Part shown: positions 62,447 to 64,000 of the stretch, one piece after another
How positions within the stretch are numbered: the stretch's first letter is position 1
Layout: the number at the start of each line of letters is the position of its first letter
Assembly (NCBI GenBank): GCA_944322325.1
Contig: CALUOQ010000005.1
Location: 1 to 64,000 of the forward strand
Source: an uncultured Alloprevotella sp.
Lineage (GTDB): Bacteria > Bacteroidota > Bacteroidia > Bacteroidales > Bacteroidaceae
Reading direction: 5' to 3'
DNA length: 64,000 bases
Made by a program: the position numbers and the translations under genes
Notes under the pieces: generated by a model
The model's input: the letters and a program-made list of their open reading frames with translations, nothing else
Databases searched by the model: none
Told to the model about the DNA's origin: nothing

Positions 62447-62996
62447 CGTTTTATTATAGTTAGAGAGGTTTTACTGCCGTCGGGGGCTTCGCGGTCTCCG
62501 CTCCACCCGTTTACACTGAAAGCCGACCGCGACGTCAGCCCGTCGCTTGCAAAATAAGCAAGTTTTTCGCAAACACTGCGCAACGATACCCACAAAAAAC
62601 GCACGTTCCTCCAAACATCGCGCAAAAGCCACCCCACGGATGAGATGGCCGTGCCTTGCACGCACATGGGGGCGGCCATGACGACGCGCCCCGCGTGCAC
62701 GCCCCCGACTGCCGTAGATGAAGCCGGCCAAACTACGGCAGGGAGAACAAGTGTAGTCCCCGTTTTTACAAGTACTACGATAGAAAATTCTATCGTAGTA
62801 CTTGTAAAAACTGTCGTAGTACTTGTTTCGCCCCAGTCTGCCATAGACTTGCGAAGGCGCACCGCCAAGAAAAATGAAGACGGTCTCCCCTACGCCTTAC
62901 GCCGTTAAATTCTGAAAAATCAGCGCGTTCGTCTTCATTTTTTCGCACTTTTGCGGCCGGACAGGGGCCTTAGTGTTCCGCTCGAGTTCTTTCACA
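62447..62996. other. Divergent region between GH89 and the last gene
   Basis: Contains repeat R8 (62747-62826). Near-matches to the promoter box exist for both directions but none is exact. No gene supported. Confidence 0.5.
62747..62826 (-). repeat. Hairpin repeat family, copy R8 (type B, tails on both sides)
   Basis: 18-bp perfect arms (ACAAGTACTACGATAGAA at 62768-62785, complement at 62788-62805). An A-type tail ACAAGTGTAGTCCCCG lies on the left and a B-type tail AAAAACTGTCGTAGTACTTG-T (62806-62826) on the right. This is the only copy with tails at both ends. It lies between divergent genes. Confidence 0.9.
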
Positions 62997-64000
62997 ATGA
63001 AACGAAGCCTGCTTTTTTTCCTGCTCAGCCTCCTCGCGTTTCTCCCCGCCACCGCCGGCCCTCGCGACAGCCTGTACCTCCACATGGTCGAGCTGGCCAT
63101 GGAGGGCAACCTGCGCGCCCTGCGCCCGCTCTACGCCCAGTATCGCGACTCGCTGCCCCCGATGTACCGTCTGGCCTGCGACCTGACCGTGGCCGACGAC
63201 GACTGCGACGACGCCCGCTTCGTGGAGTGCATCGACAGCCTCGACCATTTTTACAGTCACCACATCCCGGCGGCCAACCGTGCCGTCTGGGCCGTACAAA
63301 AGGCAGCCGCCCTCTGCCGGCTCGGCCGTTACCCGGACGCCGCCGCCTACTGCGAACGCGAGCTGAAGCGTCTGGACCACGACCCGCAACCGTCCGTGCA
63401 AGCCAAACAGCTGGTCTACTATCGCGACAAGGGGCTGCGCTACGCCGATACCCTCTCCGTTCGGGGCCGGATACTGGGACTGACGGACCGCGGCGACATC
63501 GAAGGCCTGCTCCGCCTTTGCGCGGAAGCGGACACCTCCCTGCTCGACGCCTACCCGGCCCAACGCCTGCGCCTCACCTTGGGCGAAGCGCTTAACCGCC
63601 CGGACGATGTGCTCGGCGCGACGCGACTGCTGCTTACCGCCCTGACCGACTCGCTCGACACCGACGGTGCCCGGTCCGCGTTCACCGCTTCGGCCCGCGT
63701 ACTGGCCTACCGGGGCGAGTGGGACCGCCTCGGCAGGCTCTGCGCCACCTATGCCGAACGTTTCGACAGCACGGACTATGCCGTGCGGCGCTATGCCTAT
63801 CTCGCACAGGCGCTGGCCGGCTGTCCGCCCAGCCAAGTGACGCGCCCTGCGGGCGACTCGTTCGTCATGACGTCGTACGACTGGCCCCTCACCACCACCC
63901 TGCGCGTCAACGGCCGCCTGCTCCCCGACGTCATCGTCGATACGGGTTCGCCGTTCACCCTCCTCACGCGGAGTGACGCCGAGACCTGCGGCGTCCGCCT
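62997..64000 (+). CDS. Secreted protein with retropepsin-like aspartic-protease motif (3' end missing)
   Basis: 334 codons are visible before the window ends; the frame is open. The start at 62997 gives a signal peptide (MKRSLLFFLLSLLAFLPATAG). Residues about 25-280 are helical, TPR-like. From about 295 a beta region begins with VIVDTGSPFTLLTRS; DTGS at 315-318 is the hallmark of single-domain retropepsin-like proteases. It might cleave periplasmic proteins. The second half of the active site lies beyond the window or in a dimer. Confidence 0.7.
   Translation, partial: MKRSLLFFLLSLLAFLPATAGPRDSLYLHMVELAMEGNLRALRPLYAQYRDSLPPMYRLACDLTVADDDCDDARFVECIDSLDHFYSHHIPAANRAVWAVQKAAALCRLGRYPDAAAYCERELKRLDHDPQPSVQAKQLVYYRDKGLRYADTLSVRGRILGLTDRGDIEGLLRLCAEADTSLLDAYPAQRLRLTLGEALNRPDDVLGATRLLLTALTDSLDTDGARSAFTASARVLAYRGEWDRLGRLCATYAERFDSTDYAVRRYAYLAQALAGCPPSQVTRPAGDSFVMTSYDWPLTTTLRVNGRLLPDVIVDTGSPFTLLTRSDAETCGVR

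Noticed and set aside
2915-62826. CRISPR array from the recurring ACAAGT... units
   Set aside because: The copies are single, kilobases apart, palindromic throughout and without spacers or cas genes.

Overview
The window reads as chromosome of a GC-rich, host-associated anaerobe of the Bacteroidales. At least fifteen genes are preceded by the Bacteroidota -7 box TAnnTTTG. TonB/ExbB/ExbD, barrel proteins with N-terminal carboxypeptidase-like domains, BspA-like leucine-rich repeat proteins, Por-type C-terminal tails and a pyruvate formate-lyase pair all fit that group. I see no phage, plasmid, CRISPR, rRNA or tRNA genes. I call 47 protein genes, two of them short: rpmH and a 54-residue peptide gene.

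Layout. 0.3-8.4 kb: GH29 fucosidase, YeiH-type exporter, SMR guanidinium exporter, GH95-type glycosidase, RlpA-like protein and an O-acetylhomoserine sulfhydrylase. 8.6-15.3 kb: ogt and an Fsr-like efflux pump, trpS, a secreted GH2 enzyme, efp. 15.4-23.7 kb: a large outer-membrane barrel protein, a DUF2156/GNAT pair, and the operon GT2-radC-DUF59-lpxH. 24-27 kb: pflB-pflA. 27.2-30.5 kb: two divergent secreted alpha/beta hydrolases and a nucleotidyltransferase-like protein. 30.5-35.5 kb: operon PASTA-rluD-ddl-acyltransferase-NigD-like, with rpmH upstream. 35.9-38.8 kb: a second barrel protein. 39.1-45.7 kb: a surface-protein operon (BspA-like LRR, InlB-like/cohesin-like/dockerin, cohesin-like with Por-type tail, 54-aa peptide). 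46.6-57.3 kb: GH109-like protein, TPR protein, the exbB-exbD-exbD-tonB-pstS-like cluster, ilvE, DUF975 and a coiled-coil protein. 57.6-62.4 kb: GH89-GH2 operon. The window ends inside a retropepsin-like protein gene.

How it fits together. The secreted GH29, GH95, two GH2, GH89 and GH109 enzymes match the bonds of mucin-type O-glycans (fucose, galactose, alpha-GlcNAc, alpha-GalNAc). TonB-ExbBD would energise import through the outer membrane. PFL, amino-acid and envelope genes are core metabolism.

Most unusual: eight copies of an intergenic hairpin repeat with arms starting ACAAGTGTAGTCCC or ACAAGTACTACGACAG and a one-sided tail containing GGGGACTACACTTGT. Several copies have perfect arms of 16-28 bp. 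Five copies sit in gaps between convergent genes. No transposase is in the window, and I do not recognise the family. Also notable are a structured region upstream of the BspA-like gene, a strong GC break inside that gene, and two other small repeat families.
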